Below, piece by piece: positions 54,946 through 64,000 of a stretch of DNA of 64,000 bases; the stretch's first letter is position 1; each line of letters starts with the position of its first letter. The DNA is taken from positions 502,901 through 566,900 of the forward strand of contig WELB01000072.1 of assembly GCA_009602725.1 (NCBI GenBank), given 5' to 3'. Under the pieces are notes generated by a model, which did no database searches, was not told where the DNA came from, and worked only from the letters and a program-made list of their open reading frames with translations. The DNA is from Spirogloea muscicola. Lineage: Eukaryota; Streptophyta; Zygnematophyceae; Spirogloeales; Spirogloeaceae. Made by a program: the position numbers and the translations under genes.

Positions 54946-56000
54946 TGTCGACGGACCCGGCGGAGCTGGCGGCGCACATCCTCCGCTGCGCCACTGGAGG
55001 TGAACGTACAGCGGCTCACGATCTTCTGCGTGATGCCATGTTCGGCATCTTCCAGGAGGCCGGCTACACGGTCGCAATGGAGAACACATCTGTTATGCCC
55101 ATCCCTCAAAGAAGAAAGAGCTCGCCCATTGAGGATAGGGGCTGGAACAGCCAGCCCAAAAAAGAATGAGCAGAGTACAAGAAGCCCAAGAAGAAGGGGG
55201 CCAGGCGAAGCACTAAGGCGAAGCACTAAGAAAGAAGCACACAAGAAGAAACAAAGCAGCTACTAACTACTCAGTAACCCCTGCTAAGCAGTCGCAGGTC
55301 AGAGAGGCTATGTTCCTGGAAGGACTCAAAGGGCTGACGGACCCCATACGCGCCGTGTCGACCTGGTGGCGTCCACGCCGGGCGGTGGTGCGCGCATCAT
55401 CACCGACGTGGTCACCACCGATGTGGTCGACCGCTCCAACCCGGGGCTCTCTGCCTCGCGTGCTGGCCACGCGGCCACGAAGGCCGCTCGCAGCAAGGCG
55501 GCCAAGCACTCCGACCACCCACCTGCTGATGAGTCCGTCCCCTTGGCTGTGGACGTACACGGGGCTCTCGGGTCCCAGTGGCTTGACCTGCTGGCCAGGC
55601 TTGCGCGGCGGGCTGTGTCCCGTAGGCGCGGCGAGCCGGCTGACTTCAACGCCGCTGGCTCCTTGGCCCAGGTCTACCGTATGAGACTGTGTATCCCTTC
55701 ATCTCTTAATACACTCTCCTTCATCTTCAGCGGTCCATGGCCCACGCTCTGCATCTGCGTGCTGGCCGTGCTCTCGCTGCGGCCTCTGGCTTTCGTCAGG
55801 GGGATAGTTTTCCGGCAGCTAGTCTGTCGGATCTGAGGCTCCTCACTCGTAACTACTGAGTGATCCATCCTCCCCCTGCTCTACCATAGCATCTTCCGAC
55901 CCCTTTGTAGCTGCTCAATGCTATTTCGGCCCCTTCGAACCTTTGTCAATTCTTTTTTGGGCTGCCCTTTTGCAGCCCTTGCCCCCATTGGGAGTGCCAC
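54946..56000 (+). mobile_element. LINE-b copy split by a LINE-a copy
   Basis: The first part (54,946-55,112) encodes A-H-D-L-L-R-D-A-M, then E-A-G-Y-T-V and S-V-M-P-I. After the insertion (55,325 on) come R-V-D-x14-D-V-V-T-T-D, A-K-H-S-D-H-P-P, P-L-A-V-D-V-H-G-A-L-G-S-Q-W and L-A-Q-V-Y-R-M-R-L, in two frames. The C-terminal core is partly replaced near 55,685-55,725. The end V-C-R-I is followed by a LINE-b tail with GGGCTGCCCTTTTGCAGCCC. Confidence 0.7.
55113..55324 (-). mobile_element. LINE-a tail nested in LINE-b
   Basis: 212 bp on the minus strand between duplications ctcaaag (55,106-55,112 and 55,325-55,331). It has only the end of the ORF and the tail with GGGCTGG-N5-CCAGCCC. Removing it restores the host frame (M-P-I-P-Q-R-A-D-G). 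Confidence 0.85.
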
Positions 56001-56764
56001 TTCTTCTTCCCCTACTGTAAGCCAGTGGCTGCGAGAAGCCAGCTGGAAGGAATGGCCAATGTCTGAAAGGGCCGAAGGCGCCAAATAACACGAAAGTAGG
56101 GAGGGCCTCTTCTAAATTGGAAGCTATATTAAGGGGGCGAGGTCTGTAGAAAAGCCAGAAATTCTGGACAAGGTCCAAAGGGCCGGAAGGTGCTAAAACC
56201 ATATGACTATGCAAGTGGCCACAGCGATGGGAGCCTGATAACCCAGAGTCCGAAGGGCAGCCCAAAAGAGGGGAATAATGAAAGAACCTCGTCCAAAACG
56301 GGGCGATTGGCTTGAAGGCCAGCCCAAGAAGAGGAAATGCCCAAAGGAGCAGAAGTGCCGCAAGCATAGAGGAAGTGAGAAGACTCTTCCAGTAGAGGCC
56401 GATGGCTGCAATTGGCCAGCCCAGGAAACGAAGAAACCAGAGGTATGGAGTGTGCGTTGATCGATGGGGGTTTCAGCAGCCGAAATCGGTGATATGCAGC
56501 TGGACTGCAGCTCTTCCAGCTCTTCTGGGCCCTTCGAAATTGATTCGTTCTTGTTCTAGGCTGGCCAATCACAGCCATCACCCTCTACTGGAAGAATTTA
56601 ACCAATTAAGGTGACTGGGAAGAGCCAGCCCAAGTAAAATGGACAGGGTCCAAAGAGCCGAAGGACGCCTAAACCACACAGCAATGCACGAGACTACAGC
56701 GGAGGGGAGCTTAGTTGGCCCGGGTAAGCAGCAGCAAGTCGGAGTAAGTTGCAGTGATCCATCC
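56001..56764. mobile_element. Cluster of decayed LINE tails
   Basis: Repeated tail elements on the minus strand (GCCAGCCCAA, AAGGGCCGAA) and one on the plus strand near 56,560-56,585 (GGCTGGCCAATCACAGCC). No coding domain is identifiable. Confidence 0.45.
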
Positions 56765-57590
56765 TACCGAAGCTCTGAGACAGCGCTTTTGGCTTTCGGT
56801 TCACTTGCGCGCAGGCCGCTCTTTGGCTGCGGGCCCCGGCTTCCGTCAGGGCGACGTCTGCGTTGATTGCGCTGATTCGGCCAACCCCGCGAAGTCGGCG
56901 ACGCTCGTCGGGCACGCGGTCGCTTTGGCGGCTCGGAGTAAGGAGCGCAAGTACTCTGACCACCCTCCAGGCGTTGCCTTCGCGGCACTGGCCATTGATG
57001 TACACGCGCCTTTCGCAGTGGCTGGTTGGATCTCCTCCAGCAGCTTGCCCGGGAGGCCATCGAGCGGCGGCCGGGTTCGGCAGGCGTCAATGCTGCCTGC
57101 TCCCTTGCGCAGGTCTTTCGGATGAGGCTGGCGGTCTCGCTACAGCGCTCTTTGGCTCATGCGGTCCACGCGCGCGCTGGCCGTGCTATGGCTGCTGCTT
57201 CCGGGTCTCGGCAGAGTGCCGCTTTTCCTGCTTCGAGTTACTCTGATCTGCTGTTGCTCACACGTGGATATTGAGCATCCATCCGAATCTCCCTTTGCAC
57301 TGTCTCGTGCTTTGAAGTGTAGTCCTTTTCCGGCACTTCTTCATTTGGCTTTGGACGTTGTCCATTCTTTTTGGTTGGCTTTGCCAGCCCCTCTTCTCTA
57401 TGGGCGAGCTCTTCTCGCCCACAGAGAAGATTATTCTGATATAGAATATTCTGATATGCATCTACTAACTGGAGGTTACTGAGAGTCCCCTTGCTGCCGC
57501 CTTAGCACTTAGTACCTTGCTTTCTGCTCCATCCGGCTCCTCCAGACTTTGTCCATTCCGGACTTTGGGCTGGCCTCGCACAGCTACCCG
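56765..57590 (+). mobile_element. LINE-e copy
   Basis: In broken frames: H-A-V-A-L-A-A-R-S-K-E-R-K-Y-S-D-H-P-P, A-I-D-V-H-A-P, L-Q-Q-L-A-R-E-A-I-E-R-R, V-F-R-M-R-L-A-V-S-L-Q-R-S-L-A, A-G-R-A-M-A-A-A-S-G-S-R-Q and S-S-Y-S-D-L-L-L-L-T-R-G-Y with a stop at 57,274. The tail after it has TTGGCTTTGCCAGCCCC, and a second tail piece follows at 57,560-57,590. Confidence 0.65.
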
Positions 57591-58225
57591 TCCCTCTGGC
57601 CGCGCTTGCTTTCGTTTGTTTCGTTCGCAGTAACCCCTGCGGCTGCTTAGCAGGGGTTACTGAGTAATTTGTAGCTGCTTTCTTTCTTTGTGTGCTTTGG
57701 TTTCTTAGCGCTTCCTCTGGCTTCCTCAGAAGAAAGTGCTCGCCCATTGAGAATAGGGGCTGGAACAACCAGCCCGAAAAAGAATGAATAGAGTACGAGA
57801 AGGGGGCCAGGGGAAGCGCTAAGTAACAGAAACAAAGCTGCTACGAGACACTCAGTAACCCCTGCTAAGCAGCCGCAGATCAGAGATGCTGGGCTCCTGG
57901 AAGTGGGTCCCCTGGCCAGAGCCAGAGGCAGCAGCGAGGGCTCTGCCGGCTCCTCTGGCCCCCTTCTCGTTCTTTGTGCTGGCTTGTCCAGCCCCTATCC
58001 TCAATGGGCGAGCCCTTTCTTCTTTGTTGGCCTCTTCGGACCTGGTCAAGCCGTTTTTTGGGAAGAAAAGGCGATTCTTCTTGATTCTTGGGAGAGGGCG
58101 GTGAGAGGCTGTGAGAGGGGGCAGCGCGGTGGGAGCGCGCCACTTGCCACTTGCAGCTGGGAAAGAGGCACCTTGACGAGACCCAGAAGCAGCAGCCAAA
58201 GCGCGGGCTGCCCGCAAGACGACTC
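57591..58225. mobile_element. LINE-a and related fragments just before CCR4
   Basis: 57,640-57,726 plus LINE-a tail; 57,727-57,955 minus LINE-a end and tail; 57,955-58,022 plus tail; 58,022-58,225 minus fragment with A-R-A-L-A-A-A-S-G-S-R-Q-G and F-P-A-A-S. A 12-bp inverted repeat (AGTAACCCCTGC facing GCAGGGGTTACT) lies at about 57,630-57,662. The last fragment ends about 60 bp before the first CCR4 codon seen. Confidence 0.65.
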
Positions 58226-58287
58226 GGCCAGCACCGGGAGGGGCTGCCCGGGGCGTCGCCGGCAGCGCCCCCCGCGCGCCGCGCGCN

Positions 58288-61200
58288 CTGCGCGTGCACC
58301 TGCCGTCCGATATCCCCATCGCCGGCTGCGAGCTCATCCCCTACGTCCTGCTGCGCAAGCCCGACTCCGCCATCACCACCGACGACATCCCCGAGGCCGC
58401 GCCCGTCGACGGCTTCTACCTCCGCTGCCGCTGGTGCGCGCGCCCGCGCCGCCGCTCCGCCCGCTCCACCGGCGCCGCCGCCCGCCCGCTGCGCCCGGCG
58501 CCTCCGCCGCCACTCCCCTGCGCCTCCCCCCCGCCCCCCGGCAGCGACTGCCACTCAGCAGACCTAATTCTCGCTCAGCGGCTGGTGGCTGTCTGCGCCC
58601 GGCGGCAGGTACCGCATCCAGAACGACAAGAAGGTGGCCGTGTGCAGCGTGCACGCGTCGGAGCCGGCGACGCTGCAGTGCCTCGGCTGCGTCAAGGCCA
58701 AGCTGCCCGTGGCCAAGAGCTACCACTGCTCGCCCCAGTGCTTCATCGTCGCATGGCGCCACCACAAGAGCCTCCACGCGCGCGGCCTGGCCAACGGCGG
58801 CCGCGAGAACGGCGCCGAGGATGATGAGCTCTTCGGCCGCTTCGGCAGCGGCACCGGCGCCGCCGCCCTGGTCGGCAACAGCAATGGCAACGGCGCCGCT
58901 GCAGGCTTCGCCGCCGCGCAGCCCCCGGCCCCCAGGGCTGCGGAGGGCGTGCAGCAGGCCAACGGCGAGACGTGGTACGAGGTGGGGCGGGGGAAGGTGT
59001 ACACGCCCAGCGCCGACGACGTGGGCCACGTGCTGAAGCTCGAGTGCACGCCCGTGGAGGTGGCCACTGGCAACGCCATGGCCACCCCTTCCACTCTCCT
59101 GACCTCGCGCGTCATCCCTGCGCCCTCGCCCACCCCGCGGCGCATGGTGTCGGTGCCCAGCCTGGACGGCGCCTCTGTGGAAGCGGCTGGCACCTTCACA
59201 GTGCTGTCCTACAATGTGCTGGCAGATCTGTATGCCACAAACGAGCAGTACAGCTACTGCCCCCCCTGGGCGCTCTCTTGGACGTACCGACGCCAGAACC
59301 TTCTTAGGGAGCTCATCGGTTACCACGCCGACATCCTGTGCCTCCAGGAGGTGACGCACTCCGCCCTCCTTTACCTGCATTGCGGGAGTCCCTGTGTCCT
59401 TGTTATGACTTGTGTCCCGTGACTTGTCATGCATGTGGAGGCTGAAATCTCTTGTCCAACTCGTGCAGAATTCACAGCAACATGACTGCGATGCAAGGGC
59501 TCTTGCATTTTCCCTGAAGGCGCATGCCTGTACCTCTGAAGGCCCTAAACTGGTGTCTGCAAAGTGCGCAGGTGCAAAGTGATCACTACGAGGAGTTCTT
59601 TGCCCCAGAACTAGAAAAGCACGGGTATGCTGCTGTGTACAAGAAGAAAACTGCTGAGGTGAGGACTACAGGCAGACCTTGACTTAGTATTCGGGGATGG
59701 TTCAGGGCTCATTGCAGAGCAACTGGGTTGTCGCTCGGCGGGCTAGTGCGACCTTTGCCTGTACACTTGCTCTTCAGCATATCTGTTACTTTGACAGCCT
59801 CACAATTGTCAGCCTCAGCTTGTCAATTGAGCACAGGGCTCTTTCAGCTGATTAAGGTTGAGACATTTCTATTTGGATGCTTCCAGGTGTACACTGGCAC
59901 TGCATATGCAATTGATGGTTGCGCAACGTTCTTCAGAAGGGACCGATTCTCATTGGTCAAGAAGTACGAGGTGCGAGTATAGTTTGTGTAGTTTGCTGCT
60001 CGTTGTGACCCAGCTTAAGCTGCAGGTAATCAAGAGTAGGGACGCAAGATCTGGGTCTCATGATCGAGTCCTCATCGTACCTGTACAATGGTGCAGGTGG
60101 AGTTTAACAAGGCAGCATTGTCATTATGTGAAGCACTCGTGCCAATTGCTTCAAAAAAGGCTGCACTTAATCGTCTCTTGAAGGTTAGCCAGCATGTGAC
60201 ATGAATGCGTGCGTGCTTTTACTGCCTTAATTGTGCCATGAGGCCGGTGCTCGCTCTTAGCACCGCTAGAGGTGCAGACATGACATTGAGAGGCTTCCTC
60301 ATAATCTTGGAATCGGTACTACACCAACACGTGTGTCTATGTTAATCTATGCTTAACTTCACTATCTTGTGAAATCGGTGTTTCTTTGGCGCGGTGATGA
60401 TCCCACGCACTTTTCTGCTGTGTCATGGCAAAAGTAGTGACTGAATTTGAACAGGACTTTGGATTTTGGTGCAGGACAATGTAGCGTTGATTGTTGTGCT
60501 GGAAGCAAGAGATGCTGTCGACGTAAGTGACGTGCCGGCTGGTGGAAAGCGCCAACTGCTCTGTGTGGTATGCAAACTCGCCGCACCTCTGCACAGGCTT
60601 GGTTCATGGCACTGGTACCATTTTTGCTGCAGCTTTATGAAGTACACGGGGTATTCTTATTGCAGCTTCTGCTCGCAGGCTTGATGGAAATGCTGCAAAT
60701 TGTGATTTTGCAGGCGAACACACACATCCACGCAAACCCCGAGTTGAAGGACGTCAAGCTTTGGCAGGTACACACGCTGCTCAAAGGGCTCGAGAAAATT
60801 GCAGCAAGTGCCGACATTCCAATGCTAGTGGCTGGAGACTTCAACAGCGTCCCAGGGAGGTAACATGTACTTAATGCCCTGTCCCTCCAGTGCACTGTTA
60901 ACTGTTTTCATCTCCAGTTCTCTCGCATCTGAGATCATGGCGTGACTCAACTTGGGGTTGTGCCAACAGTGCTCCGCATTCCTTGCTGGCGTCTGGTCGA
61001 GTGGATGCCTCCCATCCAGAGTTGGCTACTGATCCATTGGGCATACTGCGACCCCCTTCCAAGCTCTGCCATCAGCTTCCGCTGGTCAGTCTTGTCACCC
61101 CCCGCTCGTTGGTCAGGGGTTGGACTTGTGGCAGTCAAAGGAGATGCATTGAAGTGCTTTTACTTCGATATATCGGCAGATCAGCCTGGCATGCAGCTCA

Positions 61201-61698
61201 TGTGGATGGACTATGCAGGTGAGCGCATACTCAGCTTTCGGTCGGCAAATGCCCGTGGGGCCAGCAGTGGAAAGGCAAAGGCTGCTCATGGACCCGAGCA
61301 GCAGTGAACCACTCTTTACAAATTGCACGAGAGACTTCCTTGGAACGCTGGACTACATTTTCTACACAGGTAGAGCTGGGCACTGGCCATCGGTGCTCAT
61401 GCGTGGCTGCTTCATGCTGATAGAGCATGTTCCACACAGGGCTGCACCATGGTGAATTCAAGTTGGTTTACAGATGGCTGATATGATCAGCTGTTCATTC
61501 AGCTTCCTGCACTTTAATTCTGAATTGCAACGTCGGCTGTGAATGACAGCTGACTCTCTGGTGGTCGAGGGTCTCCTTGAGCTACTGGAGGAGGATAACC
61601 TGCGCAAGGATACTGCCCTGCCTTCGCCCGAGTGGTCTTCGGACCACTGTGCTCTTCTAGCTGAGTTCCGGTACAAACATCGTCTTCGCATGCGCTGA
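58288..61698 (+). CDS. CCR4: Plant-type CCR4 deadenylase, 10 exons, start codon not found
   Basis: Catalytic poly(A) exonuclease of the CCR4-NOT complex, which shortens mRNA tails in the cytoplasm. Exons: 58,288-58,433; 58,609-59,350; 59,572-59,658; 59,887-59,970; 60,097-60,183; 60,475-60,567; 60,714-60,859; 60,970-61,084; 61,219-61,369; 61,550-61,698. All introns are GT-AG and phases agree; about 599 codons, close to plant CCR4 length. N-terminus R-V-H-L-P-S-D-I-P-I; a Cys/His-rich Mynd-like module (about residues 61-105), reported to contact CAF1 in plants; then the exonuclease domain from about residue 244 with S-Y-N-V-L-A-D, C-L-Q-E-V, A-N-T-H, A-G-D-F-N and S-S-D-H, so the catalytic motifs are present. 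No ATG occurs in frame before L-R-V-H; an ambiguous base at 58,287 sits where it is expected. Confidence 0.93.
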
Positions 61699-62372
61699 AC
61701 CTTGTAGATGTTCGAAGCTTGGGTGCATGCTGTGCTGGCAGCCACTAGTGTAGCAAAAGGGAGTAGCATAGCAGATAGAAATATGCAGAGAAAGTTGCTC
61801 TTGGGTGAGGGTTTTCAAGTAGCAATATAAGGTGGAGTCTTGTAGTCGTCGAGGAATCAAAATGCCCCACCAAGCCCTCAGTCACTGTATTGAGCTTTTC
61901 AAACTCTTCTGCATTGTACGTTCACTCAATGTATTGGCAACTTAAGCTTTGCAACCATCGAACGCCTCAGCTTGCGAAGTACCTGCAGCATCTTATCTAC
62001 GACTTCATACAGATATATGACCTTATTATTCAAATGCTCACATCTGACAACGTAGGATGCAATGCTGGCTATTGGTAACTCCTGCATCTTCTTGACAGCA
62101 CCGTCAACCGAAGAGAGCCACCTCAAAATCAGGCACTTCTGGCATCGGTTACACAATGCCAGGGCTCACAGGCGTCTTTTCACTTGCAACTTCGCAATGT
62201 CGCCTTGCTTTGCCTTTCTTTGCACAGTCAGGGCCATATCGGAAGCTGCACACAACACCATTCTTGTTATGGTCAGAGGGCCATGTCATCGTGATGTTGA
62301 CATAGTGGCGGGCTGTAGCTGCAACACGAGTTGCAGCTTGCGCGCGTGTGTCCAGCGTTGTACACCATGAAC
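61699..62372. other. Intergenic region between convergent CCR4 and COX6B
   Basis: About 675 bp without a recognisable gene. It should hold the two 3' untranslated regions. I see no transposon tail here. Confidence 0.7.
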
Positions 62373-63581
62373 TCAGTAGCGACCAGGGAAAGTGCCATTC
62401 TCTCGTTGTTCGTTCCACTTGTCGACCTGCAGAAGGGCCACATGACTTGAGGAACATCTTCACTCATCTTTCACCGAGTGCTCAGCAATGGCAGACCTGT
62501 AGCTTAAGCCCAGAGGCACAACCCACGAGATGATGCTAGGCGAGGAGGGAAGTTGAGGTGGTAACGAATCTGATCTTCGTCATGAGGACCCTCTGATTGT
62601 GAGTGCTTACCCAGTCTCCAGGGCAAAGTGAGCGATAGTACTTTTGAAACTTTGCACATTCCTGGGCCCCTTCCCCCTTCTCAGTAACGCACCTACCAAG
62701 AAATCCAAAGGCCCGTGAGACGATATACTGTGCCAGGCCGATGTGCAGGCATCTCAGTAGGTCAAGTCGAGCTGGGGCCAAGTTGAGCTGGGGCTGGACC
62801 AGGCCACACGGAGGCTAGTAGGAGCTGCGAGGCCGTCCCTCTGCCAGGCAGATCGGGGAGGCGGTGCAAAGCGGCTCACTTGTGGTACTCGTTGTACCGA
62901 GTGTAGCAGTGCTTGGCCTGGTTGGTCGTGGGGAAGCGGAAGTCGTGTGGCGCGGTCTTCACATCGTCCACCTGCATGACCCCCCCCATCACAGCAAGGT
63001 CATGGGCTGCGGCTCGTGATCAGGAGAGCAACTGCGGATCCCAGGCGGCTGCAAGTGACGACCACCAAGGCAGCCCGTAGAGACGAAGGAGGGCGCCGAG
63101 CAGTGGGTAGCCCTGCCAGGTGCGGCCCCGCGCCTCACCGAGATGACGTGCTTGGGCTCCTCCTCCTCCTCCTCGCCGCCCTCGGGCTCCTCCTGCTCCG
63201 CCTCCGGCTCCACGTCCGGCTCTCCTTCCGGCTCGTTGTCGGGGTGCGTCTCCGCCGCCGGGCTGGCCAGCCCGTCCTCATCAGAGCCATGCTCGGCGGG
63301 GGGCAGAGAAGCGTCCGGCTTGTCGTCGGACGCGTCGGCGGCGGCGTCGGCTCCGGCGTCGGAATCGGCGCCGGCGCCGGCGTCGGCGTCGGCGTCGGCA
63401 TCGGGGCCGTCGTGCTTGGCAGGAGGAGCGGGCGGGGCAGGCTCGGCCTGCAGCCGCAGGCGGAAGGGGGGCAGTCAGGCGTGGCCAGGTGGGGAGGAGG
63501 GGGAGAGAGGGGCGGAGGAGGGGGTGGACGTACGGGGGGGGGCTCGTGCGCCTCCTCCATGCGCGCCACGGAGTTGCCCAT
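62373..63581 (-). CDS. COX6B: Cytochrome c oxidase subunit 6b, 5 exons
   Basis: Nuclear subunit of mitochondrial complex IV, on the intermembrane-space side, thought to stabilise the dimer near the cytochrome c site. Exons (minus): 63,534-63,581; 63,139-63,447; 62,880-62,971; 62,611-62,692; 62,373-62,426. Introns are GT-AG; phases close to 194 aa plus TGA. Residues 1-119 are a Pro-, Ala/Asp- and then Glu-rich extension as in plants. The CHCH domain follows: D-F-R-F-P-T-T-N-Q, C141-x9-C151, C162-x10-C173, then L-C-P-G-D-W-V-D-K-W and N-G-T-F-P-G. The twin Cys pairs are those used by the MIA import and oxidation path. Start chosen at M-G-N-S-V; an upstream in-frame ATG at 63,674 lies near LINE sequence and is less likely. 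No lesion seen. Confidence 0.93.
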
Positions 63582-63659
63582 GGCGGCGGCGGTGGCGGCG
63601 GCGGCGCGGGCGAGCTTGCGGGGCGGGGCGGCGGAAGAGCTAGGCGCTGCTGCCTCGAC

Positions 63660-63798
63660 GAGGGCCGACACCAAGTGCAGTCAGTGCCTGCTGCCGTGCA
63701 GGAGCGGCTGTGAACCGTATGCGACTGTCTATGTCCCTGCAGCGCTCCCAAGCGCTTGCTTTGCACCGCCGCGCTGGTCGCGCCCTTGCAGCAGCCTC
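63660..63798 (+). mobile_element. LINE-c fragment upstream of COX6B
   Basis: Plus strand: A-V-N-R-M-R-L-S-M-S-L-Q-R-S-Q-A, A-G-R-A-L-A-A-A-S, then cut by a LINE-a copy. Its left edge lies between about 63,660 and 63,708, that is 80-130 bp before the COX6B start codon. Confidence 0.7.
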
Positions 63799-64000
63799 GA
63801 AGAAAGGGCTCGCCCATTGAGGATAGGGGCTGGACAAGCCAGCCCAAAAAAGAATGAACAAAGAACGAGAAGGGGGCCAGAGGAAGCCAGAGGAAGCGCT
63901 AAGAAACCAAAGCACACAAAAAAAGAAAGCAGCTACAAATTACTCAGTAACCCCTGCTAAGCAGCCGCAAATCAGAGAGGCTAGGGTCCTGGAAGTGGGT
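63799..64000 (-). mobile_element. LINE-a copy, continues beyond the window
   Basis: Starts with the reversed tail (GAAAGGGCTCGCCCATTGAG, then the GGGCTGG/CCAGCCC stem-loop). The ORF end begins at about 63,960. It is nearly identical to the start of the copy at 29,650. Confidence 0.75.

Noticed and set aside
63135-63674. Single 179-codon minus-strand frame as the COX6B protein
   Set aside because: Past M-G-N-S-V it reads through intron 1. The spliced model restores the family C-terminus and both Cys pairs.

Overview
The window is nuclear DNA from a member of the green plant lineage, most likely a green alga. Two spliced genes support this. One is a plant-type CCR4 deadenylase with an N-terminal zinc-finger module and a C-terminal exonuclease domain. 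The other is a plant-type cytochrome c oxidase subunit 6b with a long acidic N-terminal extension. Both have short exons and GT-AG introns, and the DNA is GC-rich. Nothing prokaryotic was seen.

Most of the 64 kb is transposon. From 1 to 38,372 and from 44,651 to 51,865 it is a mosaic of Ty3/gypsy chromoviruses: gag, protease, RT, RNase H, integrase and, in several copies, a chromodomain. I sorted them by LTR type. F1 starts TGTAATG and ends TACA. F2 starts TGTAACGTCCCCGCC and ends GCTTCA. F3 starts TGTAACGTTCC and ends GTCACA. Layout: Gypsy-1 (1-5,916, minus) inside a deleted copy, Gypsy-2 (5,917-6,901); Gypsy-3 (6,902-11,490, minus); Gypsy-B (minus, 11,565-32,370), split by Gypsy-A (plus, 15,583-31,327). 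Gypsy-A is itself split by a solo F1 LTR that holds a solo F2 LTR, by a complete F3 element Gypsy-G (22,165-28,798), by an inverted solo F1 LTR and by a LINE. Gypsy-D (minus) spans 33,373-38,372 and Gypsy-E (minus) 44,651-51,865. Many insertions are bounded by exact 5-bp target duplications, so the order of events can be read. All elements carry lesions.

Regions 39,300-44,160, 53,600-58,225 and 63,660-64,000 hold about twenty 5'-truncated copies of one non-LTR retrotransposon superfamily (LINE-a to -e). They share a C-terminal domain with a motif resembling a restriction-like endonuclease, a terminal S-D-L-x-L-L-x-R-G-Y peptide and a 3' tail with a conserved stem-loop and no poly(A).

The non-transposon content is a possible small gene at 51,991-52,592, a satellite of about 175 bp (52,740-53,580), CCR4 (58,288-61,698, plus) and COX6B (62,373-63,581, minus). 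The last two genes converge, and each has a LINE fragment within about 130 bp upstream of its expected start codon, pointing away from the gene. No RNA genes or CRISPR arrays were seen. The gap 50,317-50,978 is unsequenced.
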